This document shows positions 10,773 to 20,340 of a stretch of 64,000 nucleotides of DNA, in pieces. This DNA is from Harmonia axyridis. Its lineage: Eukaryota > Arthropoda > Insecta > Coleoptera > Coccinellidae. The stretch's first letter is position 1, and each line of letters starts with the position of its first letter. The position numbers and the translations under genes are program-made. The stretch is taken from positions 6,820,001 to 6,884,000 of the forward strand of contig NC_059508.1 in assembly GCF_914767665.1 (NCBI RefSeq), written 5' to 3'. The notes below the pieces were generated by a model that made no database searches, was not told the DNA's origin, and saw only the letters and a program-made list of their open reading frames with translations.

Positions 10773-11183
10773 ATATTGTAAGGGTTTTGGATAGGTTACT
10801 AACATTATCCACGATTTCACAAAATTCACATGAAATGTGATGTATAGATTTCTAGTTTAGATGACAATATTTTATAAAGAAATGTTTTATCATTTTTCTA
10901 TTTATACGATAATGACGACATTCGACAAGAACATTCTTTGTGATATTTTGCAACATATTTACAAATTTCAGTTCGTACCAAATCGAATATTCGAAATTTT
11001 TCACCTCCAAAACTTCCCGATTAAGCCACGATGAAAAAGTTGATGAAATTCCTACTACTGAGAACGATATGACGAAAAAATGAAAAAAAAAAAAAATGAT
11101 GAATTTTTTGCTTTTGCATTACGAGCCTGAAATTTCTGAATCCCACTAGGAATGTAATCCTTTAACGACGGATCCGGCATATA
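10773..11183. other. Unassigned AT-rich sequence
   Basis: A poly(A) run near 11,085 is the only notable point; no gene or repeat is recognised. Confidence 0.4.
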
Positions 11184-11940
11184 CAGGGTCTTTCACAAGG
11201 AACCTCACCCATATTTATACGGGAAACTACTGAACGTATTTTCATGAAATTCAGCACTTATAAGTATTTCATGATGCTGAAAATTTCATCTTTTTGGCGT
11301 GAAGGGAAAAGAAATACCTGAAAATTCAAGACGAAAAACAGTTTTTTGTGAATAACTCAGAAAATATCCACTTTAGGGCAAGGGTGTGATGCATACACTC
11401 ACATTATTTTTTAACGTAGATTCAATATCTGCCATAAAAAAATGGGGTTCTAATTTGAAAAAATTGATTTTTCACGATTTTGTCATCCCTAACTTTGAAA
11501 GCGATTTTTTCACCCCCTGTATCATGAATCGCGATTTCGATTTTTAAAGTGGATACATCAATTTTACATCTTGAAAAATCCCAAAAATGAAAATTTTCCA
11601 TCCAAAAACCTCGAAGTTATTCTTGTTTCAGCGGAGCTCTATTTTCGATTTTTTTTTCGAATTTTCCCGCTCAGAGAGAATTTTCTAACCAAAACTGAAA
11701 AATTCTACATCAAAATAACTTGAAATTTTCTAAGGAATCTATTTCTGCAATAAAAAAATGGTGTTCTAATTTGAAAAACGGAAGTTGACGTCATTTCCTG
11801 AAAAACCGGAGGTGCTCATGCCTTGAAAATATTTTAGATTTCATCAGCATCGTGAAATACTTATAAGTGCTGAATTTCATGAAAATACGTTCAGTAGTTT
11901 CCCGTATAAATATGGGTGAGGTTCCTCGTGAAAGACCCTG
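11184..11940. mobile_element. Long-armed foldback with CAGGGTC ends
   Basis: The element begins CAGGGTCTTTCAC and ends with the complement GTGAAAGACCCTG. The first and last ~105 bases pair almost completely, including CCTCACCCATATTTATACGG and TACTTATAAGTGCTGAATTT-type matches. TA lies immediately outside both ends, consistent with a TA target duplication. The interior is A/T rich with a repeated AAAAAATGG.GTTCTAATTTG word (near 11,437 and 11,753), hinting at more extended internal symmetry. There is no coding capacity. Confidence 0.8.
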
Positions 11941-12337
11941 TATTCCAGATTTGTTTAGTCGATAGGTTAATTTGTTCTCTCACATGGGCGTGAATGATTT
12001 TCCGATAAGAGATGGCGTAAATCGTTTGGCGCATGTGATCCATTAATGCGATTTTGGTGTCACGTAAGGGCATTGTGAACTGTTCCAACTTTGGAGAATC
12101 ACGTTTGCATTCAACTCAACCCCTGTTCCAAATTATATATTAAATTCATTGGTAGTTTCAGCGAGTTTATAAACTGATGTTATTTTCGTGAAGCTCCGGC
12201 AGAAGAGTCGTGCTCAAAATGAGCATATTCGAATTGAGCTGAATCGGTCTGGTTTGGCGTCATAATTGTTTCATTTTTGATTTTTTTAAAAATTAATTTC
12301 AGACATCAACCAACTTTTTTAATGAATGAATACTTAA
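11941..12337. other. Unassigned sequence
   Basis: A 65-codon minus-strand frame at 11891-12088 partly overlaps the foldback arm and has no recognisable motif. Confidence 0.35.
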
Positions 12338-12615
12338 TACACTGCGCAAAAGAATTAACGCACATTATGAAAATCTCAAATTTATTCTACAACTGAAGGT
12401 GTTCTCAATGATAATTATTTTTATCAGAATTATACATGCGTATGTTATCCACTTTCAACGTTTCTCTTCAATACAGATGCTTTTTCCAAGCAGGAATAAA
12501 AAAGATGAGATTATCAGATTTTGAAAATATTGGCTCCATTCTGAAATCAGTTGTTCTCGATCAATTCTAGTGATCAATAGTTTTTTTTTCGTTTGATTTT
12601 CTACACTCGATCGCT

Positions 12616-12957
12616 ATGGAATGCGAAACATGCAATTTGACCCAAGAGGAATGTGCCCAAGCGATAGTTTTGCGAGAAGAAGGGTGGACATACACAAGAT
12701 TTGCAGAAAGGTTTGGAGTTTCCCATACAAGTGTGTCCAGAATGTTGCAGCGATTCAGGGAGACAGGTATGAATGTCCGAAGACCAGTACAGGGTAGACC
12801 ACGGGTAACAACTGCCATTCAAGAACGTTTCTTGAGAGTTTCTTCGTTGAGACAACGGTTTGCAACCGCTCGCCTCCTTCAAAATCAGCTTGAGCAAACT
12901 CATGCCTCTTCCCAATGGATATGCTCTCTCGCAAAATCCAAACGCGCCCTTCGATGA
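12616..12957 (+). pseudogene. Tc1-like transposase N-terminus, left arm
   Basis: The frame starts MECETCNLTQEECAQAIVL and has a helix-turn-helix around residues 15-45 (GWTYTRFAERFGVSHTSVSR), then the linker GRPRVTTAIQERFLR and the second helix-turn-helix region. From about codon 97 the reading crosses the palindrome junction into antisense sequence and becomes meaningless before stopping at 12,957. The catalytic domain is absent, so it could at most make a DNA-binding fragment. Confidence 0.75.
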
Positions 12958-13340
12958 GCTGGGGTAAGAGCTGGGCCTCTTGCTGCGACACGAGGCCTTA
13001 AATCATATTCTCTGAGGCAATTTCTTATTGTCTGAGTGCTAATTTGCACCCCATGAGTTTGCTCAAGCTGATTTTGAAGGAGGCGAACGGTTGCAAACCG
13101 TTGTCTCAACGAAGAAACTCTCAAGTAACGTTCTTGAATGGCAGTTGTTACCCGTTGTCTACCCTGTCCTGGTCTTCGGAAATTCATACCTGTCTCCCTG
13201 AATCGCTGCAACATTCTGGACACACTTGTATGGAAAACTCTAAACCTTTCTGCAATTCTTGTGTATGTCCACCCTTCTTCTAGCAAAACTACCGCTTGGG
13301 CACATTCCTCTTGGGTCAAATTGCGTGTTTCGCGTTGCAT
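12900..13340 (-). pseudogene. Tc1-like transposase N-terminus, right arm
   Basis: This frame starts MQRETRNLTQEECAQAVVL and keeps about 140 codons: helix-turn-helix (TYTRIAERFRVFHTSVSRML), linker, second helix-turn-helix (ISTQTIRNCLREYDLRPRVA), and the beginning of the catalytic fold (TPAHRRARLDFAREH). It ends at the palindrome junction before the first catalytic Asp. With two DNA-binding domains and no catalysis it resembles the kind of product that can bind element ends without cutting; expression is unknown. Confidence 0.8.
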
Positions 13341-13620
13341 AGCGATCGAGTGTAGAAAATCAAATGAAAGAAAAACTATTGATCACTAGAATTTATCGAG
13401 AACAACTGATTTCAGAATGAAGCGAATACATTCAAAATTTGATAATCTCATCTTTTTTTTATTTCTGCTGGGAAAAAACATCTGTATTGAAGAAAAACGT
13501 TGAAAGTGGATAACATATGCATGCATAATTCTGATAAAAATAATTATCATTGAGAACACCTTCAGTTGTAGAGTAAATTTGAGATTTCCATAATGTGCGT
13601 TAATTCTTTTGCGCAGTGTA

Positions 13621-14256
13621 TGTATTAACGTTTCAAATGGTATTCCGAGATTGTTTCAATATTTTTCGAACTGAAATTATATTACTGAACAGATTTTTTA
13701 TTTCACTTCTACAAATATATCATAAAACAAACATTTTGAAATATGGAATAATACGCAGAAGCACTCTTGATTGAAAGTTCTAATGGAACATCGCATGAAG
13801 ACTCACTGATCAAATAGATCATTGTTAAGTTCAATTATCATTAACTGCGAGTAGAGTTTTCTGATAGTAACTTTTCAATTCACTAATGGGAAACTTATAC
13901 GTCCAAGTTTTCCAATTATTTGTGTCGTAGTTGTCAAGTGACTTCGAATGAATGTTTAGAATTCGTTTCGTGTAGGTTTTCCTCAATTCAAGTAGGGATC
14001 AGGTTTCAGGTATACATATTAAAGTTTTTCACCAGAATTATGTAAATGCATAATTGACATATTTCGTTATCCATTCGTCTCGAAATTAGGATTTGACGGA
14101 ACTTGATGGATAATGATGTTGAATTTGATCAAAGTTCCATAGAGTAGATCCTTCACTAGTGAAGGATTATTCCTAGGAATAATCACCAATTTCAATTGAT
14201 TTTTCATGCATTGGAATAAGATTTTAAACCGGCTCCTTCGCCATTCTGCAACATAA
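13621..14256. other. Unassigned AT-rich sequence
   Basis: I see no gene or recurring repeat. Two short palindromes occur near 14,153-14,180 (CTTCACTAGTGAAG and ATTCCTAGGAAT), which are below what I would call an element. Confidence 0.4.
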
Positions 14257-15282
14257 CAGGTCAATTGAAAGTCCCCGGTTTAGCACAGTAAAAACATTTT
14301 TCGGTAAAATTTGATTTTATTATTCAAAAAAAGTTCCTTCGAGGGAGATACAAAGATTATAGCGATATTTCAACTTTTCGATACCATCTTTGTAGAACGA
14401 TTTGTCTTTCGCTTCAAAATAGGCCTCAGTTTCAGCGATTACTTCTTCATTGGCGCTAAATTTCTTTCCAGCGAGCAGTCTTTTAAGGTCTGAGAACAGA
14501 AAAATGTCACTGGGGGCCAGATCTGGCGAATATGGTGGATGCAGAAGTAATTCGAAGCGCAATTCATGCAATTTTGCAATTGTTTTCATTGACGGCGCAT
14601 TGTCTTGATGGAGCAATATCATTTTTTAACGATTCCATCCTTTAAACGTTCCAATAACTCTATATAATAATCGCTGTGTTGAGTTTTTCCTCGCCTTGGA
14701 TTCGGTTCATCGTGTGCAGTCCATTCAGCTGACTGTCGATTGGACTCCGGAGTGAAATGATGCAGGCATGTTTCACCCATTGTCACATATCGACGCAAAA
14801 ATTCAGGTTCATTGCACTTAAATAGCTTCAAACACTACTCAGAATCATTAACATGTTGTTGCATTTGATCGATTTTGAGCTCACGCGGCACCCATTTTAC
14901 ACACAGCTTTCTTATGTACAAATACTCGTGAATGATATGATGTACACGTTCAGATGATATCTTCAGAATGTCTGCTATCTCGATCAACTTCACTTTACGG
15001 TCATTCGGAATTATTTTGTGAACTTTTTTGATTTATTCTTCGGTGACAGCCTCTTTTGGGCGTCCACTGCGTGCGCCGTCTTCGATGGTCATTTCACCAC
15101 GTTTAAACTTAGCATCCCAATCAATGATGGTTGATTTTCGCAATATCTCACAAACTACTGGTCGGACTGCTGTCAAATTTTGACACGTATCGTTTGAAGG
15201 TTGGTCCTAACTAAAAATCATATGGATTTAATACTACCACCTCCATATGTGCATCAGACCGGGGACTTTTCAATTGGCCTAA
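14257..15282 (-). mobile_element. Mariner element, defective copy b
   Basis: The ends match copy a (left CAGGTCAATTGAAAGTCCCC, right GGGGACTTTTCAATTGGCCT). On the minus strand 14619-14831 encodes FTPESNRQSAEWTAHDEPNP-type catalytic sequence and 14320-14622 encodes the C-terminal part. The second and third catalytic Asp are visible there, in HQDNAP and YSPDLAPSDIF, 34 residues apart. The N-terminal third is degraded (stops and a deletion near 15,030-15,150). The gene cannot make a full protein. Confidence 0.85.
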
Positions 15283-15903
15283 TACAAGCTTCACCTTGTT
15301 CTCAGTAAAGGAATCATTCAAATTTCCTCTTCAATTTTTATTAATCACCTTTAAAACACAACAGTGAAATATCAGTAGGTTATGATGCTTTTTCGATCAG
15401 AATTTTATACCTGAATTCTGGTACTTACTCTAGGGAAAACGGTATTGAACAGATCCCACAGGAAGGCAAAAACAATAAACCCTTCCTTCAAAGATTTTGA
15501 ACATGTCCCAAACTCCATTGTCAGGGAAGATAGATAGGAGATTTTAATTCCCCAGTGTAATCAATCACTACAGGCATGATTGTGTGGTCAGATGGGTAAC
15601 TTCATATTTGAAAATTACAGGATTTCATTCTGGAGAAAGCTGATTGCTCTATTCCATATGTGTCCATTTCATTTTCAGCTTGTTTGCTCATGCAGAAAAT
15701 AACCCTGGCCCAATGTTCCGAATTAGCTGTCCTTCATTCAGGCTCCATTCTCAGAATGATAGAGGTCGACTCGTATGTATTAGATCGAAGGAAAAACGGG
15801 GATCGGAAGGATATAAAATATGTTTTCTGGATTTTCTGCAACTCACTGTGAACACTCCTCCGCTAGTAAACCAAAGAACTTTGTGTGTTTACATTGAGAA
15901 TAT
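15283..15903. other. Unassigned sequence
   Basis: Overlapping + strand frames at 15644-15922 and 15660-15851 lie in different phases and show no recognisable domain. Confidence 0.35.
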
Positions 15904-15984
15904 AATGAAATCAAGGGCGTAGATCTTTTTTTTTTCTTGGGGGTAATCGAAATAAATTTTTTGACTATAACGTTTACTCATATA

Positions 15985-16217
15985 CATAGTACCACTTTTT
16001 TAATGGGACTGTATTGTTAACTTTTAAACCATAAGAGTTAGAAGGTCGGTCAAATGGAGAAAAAGTTGCATGCATAGAAGCATTATCAAGCAGTTCAAAC
16101 AAATCGAGATTATCAGGGCCGGTTACTGAGATATGATAAGAAAAGTAAATTATGTTATTTTGATTTTTTTTTTAAAAGTTACCAATACAATCCCATTAAA
16201 AAATGTGGCCACCCCGT
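15985..16217. repeat. Small foldback nested in the hAT-type element
   Basis: The left arm contains CACTTTTTTAATGGGACTGT and the right arm its near complement CAATCCCATTAAAAAATGTG; the arms are about 45 bp. The related element at 59494 reads straight across this position (ACTCAAATCTATAATGTGAG), so it provides an empty site and shows that the foldback is a later insertion. Confidence 0.75.
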
Positions 16218-16317
16218 ATGTAATGTGTGAAAAAAGGGTTTGATAACGAAGGTTGAATCATAAATAAACCGAAATAATAAAATTTTTTTGATTACCGATT
16301 CGATTGTTCTTGCCTTA

Positions 16318-16447
16318 TACAGGTTGTTCCTAAATTGGGGGTACGAAGAAAAATGCGAGATTCCTTGAATAATTTTAAGAATGAAACGTCCTAAATATGG
16401 GCCCCCAAAAGCTTTGTTTTCGAGATACAGGGTGTTACTTGTAGTCT
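16318..16447 (+). repeat. Dispersed repeat with TTTTCGAGATACAGGGTGTT
   Basis: It begins ACAGGTTGTTCCTAAATTGG and ends GCTTTGTTTTCGAGATACAG. The same opening and closing words recur at 32245-32350 and 46505-46612 and, in inverted order, at 18421-18885. It is non-coding. Confidence 0.6.
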
Positions 16448-16803
16448 CCTATTTTATGATGCTTATAACAGTTTATCGAATCTTTATTAATCTTCTTCAC
16501 AGATTGAGTACGAAACCTTATAATTAATTTTATTCATCATAGCTTACTGGATTTTATAATACTTTTATTTTCCTGAGAATTACTGAAGAATTGTCTGACA
16601 AGAATCGACAAGAAAGGGTCGTACTGGACCAGAGTTCCTTTTTACAATTTTGCAAACTACCAGTGGTCCGATTTTTTGTTGCCATCGATTTTAAAGAAAA
16701 GTGAAATGATTATTGATTCATATTATGGAAAACATTTCGTTCTTCCTCTTTGAGAAATTACCCCCTCCCAATACCCCCCAATTTCTACGCCCTTGAATGA
16801 AAT

Positions 16804-18420
16804 CAGTTGATCGATGCGTGGATTTTTTTTTTCGAAATCTGTTAGGATAAAAGAGGCTCTCATTTTCCTATATTCTTCCTGGTGAAAATCAGTTTATCAT
16901 CTTGCAAAAATAACTGTAATTTATTAATTTTTCGCCAAGAGTGGTCTCAACTGATTGAGTTCCACATCAAAATCGATTCTGTCCTTCCGGTTGATCTTTC
17001 AGGGTTAGTTCAGCGTCCGAATATCTCAGTCAAGTTTGTTCAAGCCAAAATCTGTCAAAAGGATCCAGAAAATGCTAAAAGATACAGGAAGGATCAAATT
17101 TTTGTCGGCTTTGATTTTATGACATTTCGTTTCAAAAATTTGTATATTGTATTTAAAAGATCGATTTTATTCAGAATAGACAAACTAGAATGCATAATGT
17201 TCTCATACTATAATTTAGTGCCTATATCTGAGGGCAGATTTTGATATTTCCCAGTGTTTTCATTATTTGTATATGCTTTTTCGTTTCATCGAGAAAATTG
17301 TTTGAAGAAAGTGCTAAATGATATGTACTGAAAGCATTTCCGTGTTCTTGGAATGTCACCTTGAAAATTATAGAAAAGATCTAGGAGAAATTCATCACTT
17401 GGTTGTAGAATGACTGATCGAAGTTCATGAATATCGATTTGAATGAGCGCGAAAAACCTTCATATTTTACTTCTCTTCTTCCCTTGTTTCCTTCTTAGGA
17501 ACAAAATCTAAATTCTATGGGAAAAAAATTTCAGTCAGAAAATTCGAAAAGTTTCACAAGATTCCTAACCTAAAAAAGTAAATGACATTAATATCATATT
17601 TCAGTTGTCATCGTCTAATTGGTTAGTTTATTTCTTCTCATCACTCCTGAAGTGATTCCAAGGAAAATCTAGTTGAGATAAAAGGTCCTTTCCACATTCA
17701 TTGTTCCAACATTCCGAATCAAAACTGCTCCACAGCTAGGAGAATGCACAATCTTTTTCCGGCATCTAATACTCTTATACGCTCAATCGACTCGATAAGA
17801 TATCACCATTAGAACTATTACCTGATCCACTTCAAACCAGACTGAGGCTGGAATTGCTTCAAGCCACAAGTATATCGCTGTTACAGAAGTCGATAATTTA
17901 GTTTTGATGTTTATCTTTATGGTGGCGTTGCCTTTGGCCTCTGCTCCTCTTTGGCGGCATTCACAAAGCTGGGAGAAGTTTGCTGGAAGGAGTAAGGTTA
18001 ACTCCCTACTATACTTCGAATTATCTTTCTCTTAGAATTTATTAGGGAGCTCATATATTAACACTATATTTCTGTAATGGACCATTTCCAGGAGATAATA
18101 ACCCAAGATCCCTGTATTTTCCTCATTTAAACGATCAGGGTTAACTGGTAGCAAAGATGTCCTGCTAGCTGCAGCACTTATTTTTAAATTAAAATTTGGG
18201 AAAAGCACCTCCCTGGCGTCTTTCATACATGAGCCTATCACACGCTAGTGTATAAGTATATAAGATGTGTTACATTAAGATGTCATTGTTGTCGGTTAGT
18301 TGATCTTGATGAGAGGTTATGACGATACGACCCTCCTGGTATTCGACTCGTCTAATATGGTGATTATTTCATATATAATCGTTAATTGGAGATACAAATA
18401 ATGAAATATTCCTCTGATCA
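16804..18420. other. Unassigned AT-rich sequence
   Basis: The longest frame, 120 codons at 16882-17244 (+), is rich in Ile, Phe and Lys with no motif I recognise and no splice context that suggests an exon. I see no repeat recurring elsewhere. Confidence 0.4.
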
Positions 18421-18885
18421 TTAAGAAAAAGAGAGTCCTATGAAGAGTCGCCCGAAAACGCTATATTTTCGAGATACAGGGTGTTAAAGATTTTTTTCTT
18501 GAAGCATCTTCTTTTCACAAGGTATTCAACTTAATTTGGCATAAATATTCCAATTTCATCATGTTCTCATCAAGTGATGTTCTACTTTTGAATACAACTC
18601 TACAGGGTGATATTTTTTCTGGAAAACTGTCCCGCTAGAACTTTTCTTAGACCCCTGGTAGTATAGAAAAATGTAAGAAGAAACTTTTGTTCATAACTAC
18701 ACTTTTTGTTTTCTTGTAGTTTTGTCGTATCGAGCTCGAGAAAACAATTTTCAACAATTTTCTAGTAATCCTCAGGGAAATCAATTATTATAAAGATTCC
18801 ATGTTTATAGGACTCCTTTCTTTAGATTTTCCAAGAAATCTCACATTTTCCTTTGTACCACAAATTTAGGAATACCTTGTCAAAA
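18421..18885. repeat. Foldback related to the 16318 repeat
   Basis: The left part has GAGTCCTATGAAGAG and TTTTCGAGATACAGGGTGTT. The right part has ATAGGACTCC and the complement of the family opening (CAAATTTAGGAATACCTTGT). A second CTACAGGGTGATA lies inside at about 18,601. The left terminus appears truncated. Confidence 0.5.
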
Positions 18886-20340
18886 ACAAAATTTCAGCTC
18901 AATCAGATCTGTTTACCTGAAAAATTGGTCAGCTTTCATAGATTTTCTTTTTATATCTGCTATCATGATCTTCATGAAAGTTAGCATCGATTTGGAAATT
19001 GTTATTATACACCCACACACAAAGGACTTGGCCAGATCTTTTTTCACTGAATTATTAGATGTTTTTTTCGACTTTCACTTGAAATATCATATGAGTCAGC
19101 ATATATATCATTATATACCAGCATCAAATCATGAAAGAAAAACATTTTGAATTTAAATTTGTGTATTTCGGAGGAAATCGATTTTTATATTTCAAATTTA
19201 TATTTAATTGTACTACTCAAGTTGAAGAGTGTTTTATGTATCGGTGAAAACGATGGTAATATAATACAAAAATCTGTTCAACTGTTGGTTTTTAACCCAT
19301 TCTCCAGAATACTCCAACAAATATTCCAAGGACTCAGATCTTCAAAATCTATAATTATCACTTTATGTATGGTCAGAAAAACTTAATAATTAGCTAGAAT
19401 TCGACTTTCGACATGTTATGGAATGTTAGATGCGTATGTATATTTTAACTTTGTTTGAGTTCAGCAATTTAAATTTAGAAGCTTATTTTTCACCCATTGA
19501 ATCCACAGGACAATTCTGTTAATGTGTCTGTCAATGTGTTATTTGTGGATTTTTAAACGATAAAACGACGATAAAAATACATTTTAAGCAATGAAACAAA
19601 TATACGTTATGAAACTTTTTTTTTGAAGAAAGATTTCTTAAACTGACGCTGTGCCGGTGGTACATCCTTAAAGTTAACTCCTTGAATATATACTTCTTAG
19701 AATTTGTAATTTTTGAATTAAATGTAACAGAATGGCGGATGCACCGGTTACCAATATAATGTTTAATTGCATAAGAAGTGTGGTGTAGTATCTCGATGAA
19801 AACTCTGTTTTCGTTCAATCAATTTGATAAATAACATTTTATCTCTTCTTATGTCCAATCCGAATTCCTCCTCGGAATTTCCTCCGTGGTGAAGAATTCA
19901 CCACTTCCCTTTCACTTAATTTAAAGGTATGCCATAAACTAACATTCTAAGAATTTATCTCCATCACAGCGAAGTGTTGCAGGAGGCAACAGACTGAAAT
20001 GATTTAAGTGCCGTATATTTTGTCAACATACGTGCTGGTTTTACTTTACGGCGATATCTGATGCAACCGCCTTCTGCACTTGATTGATATTTTCTCGTAG
20101 GCAATTATTAGAACCTAGTTCAATGAACTCTGTCGGGATGAAATTGGCGGTTACGGCATACTATGATTTCCTGGTTATTTACTTCATTGTCGCAATTTCT
20201 AGAGTGGTTTGCTCCAGATTCATTTTTGCACTGAGTGGTTAGAAAATTCGACTAGATTAAACATTGCTGTACACACAGAACGTTCATGTTATGCTCCTTT
20301 CCTGATTAGTTAGAAGCCACCAGTTTTGATTGCATTCATA
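18886..20340. other. Unassigned AT-rich sequence
   Basis: Several small frames (18965-19150, 19147-19386 on +, 19531-19818 on -) are AT-driven and unrecognised. No element ends were seen. Confidence 0.4.

Larger units (their letters stand above)
12340..13618. mobile_element. Palindromic composite of two Tc1-like 5' halves
   Basis: Both outer ends carry the same terminal sequence, CACTGCGCAAAAGAATTAAC at 12340 and its complement ending at 13618, each flanked by TA. From each end inward the sequence is the same: leader, then the start of a Tc1-type transposase. The left arm runs to about 12,900 and the right arm from about 12,905. Two 5' halves are thus joined head to head with no 3' half. The right arm keeps about 150 bases more of the gene. 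The arms differ at scattered positions, so the joining is not recent, or the halves came from different copies. Confidence 0.85.
15912..16795. mobile_element. hAT-type non-autonomous element with 8-bp TSD
   Basis: The inverted ends are CAAGGGCGTAGA (15912) and TCTACGCCCTTG (to 16795). The eight bases outside are identical on both sides, AATGAAAT at 15904-15911 and 16796-16803, a perfect 8-bp target duplication as made by hAT transposases. No transposase is present. A foldback (about 15985-16217) and a copy of a CAGGTTGTTCCTAAATT repeat (about 16318-16447) are nested inside. A related element with the same ends lies at 59494-60726. Confidence 0.8.

Noticed and set aside
16882..17244. 120-codon + strand frame as a gene.
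   Set aside because: It is Ile/Phe/Lys-rich with no motif, as expected from AT-rich DNA.
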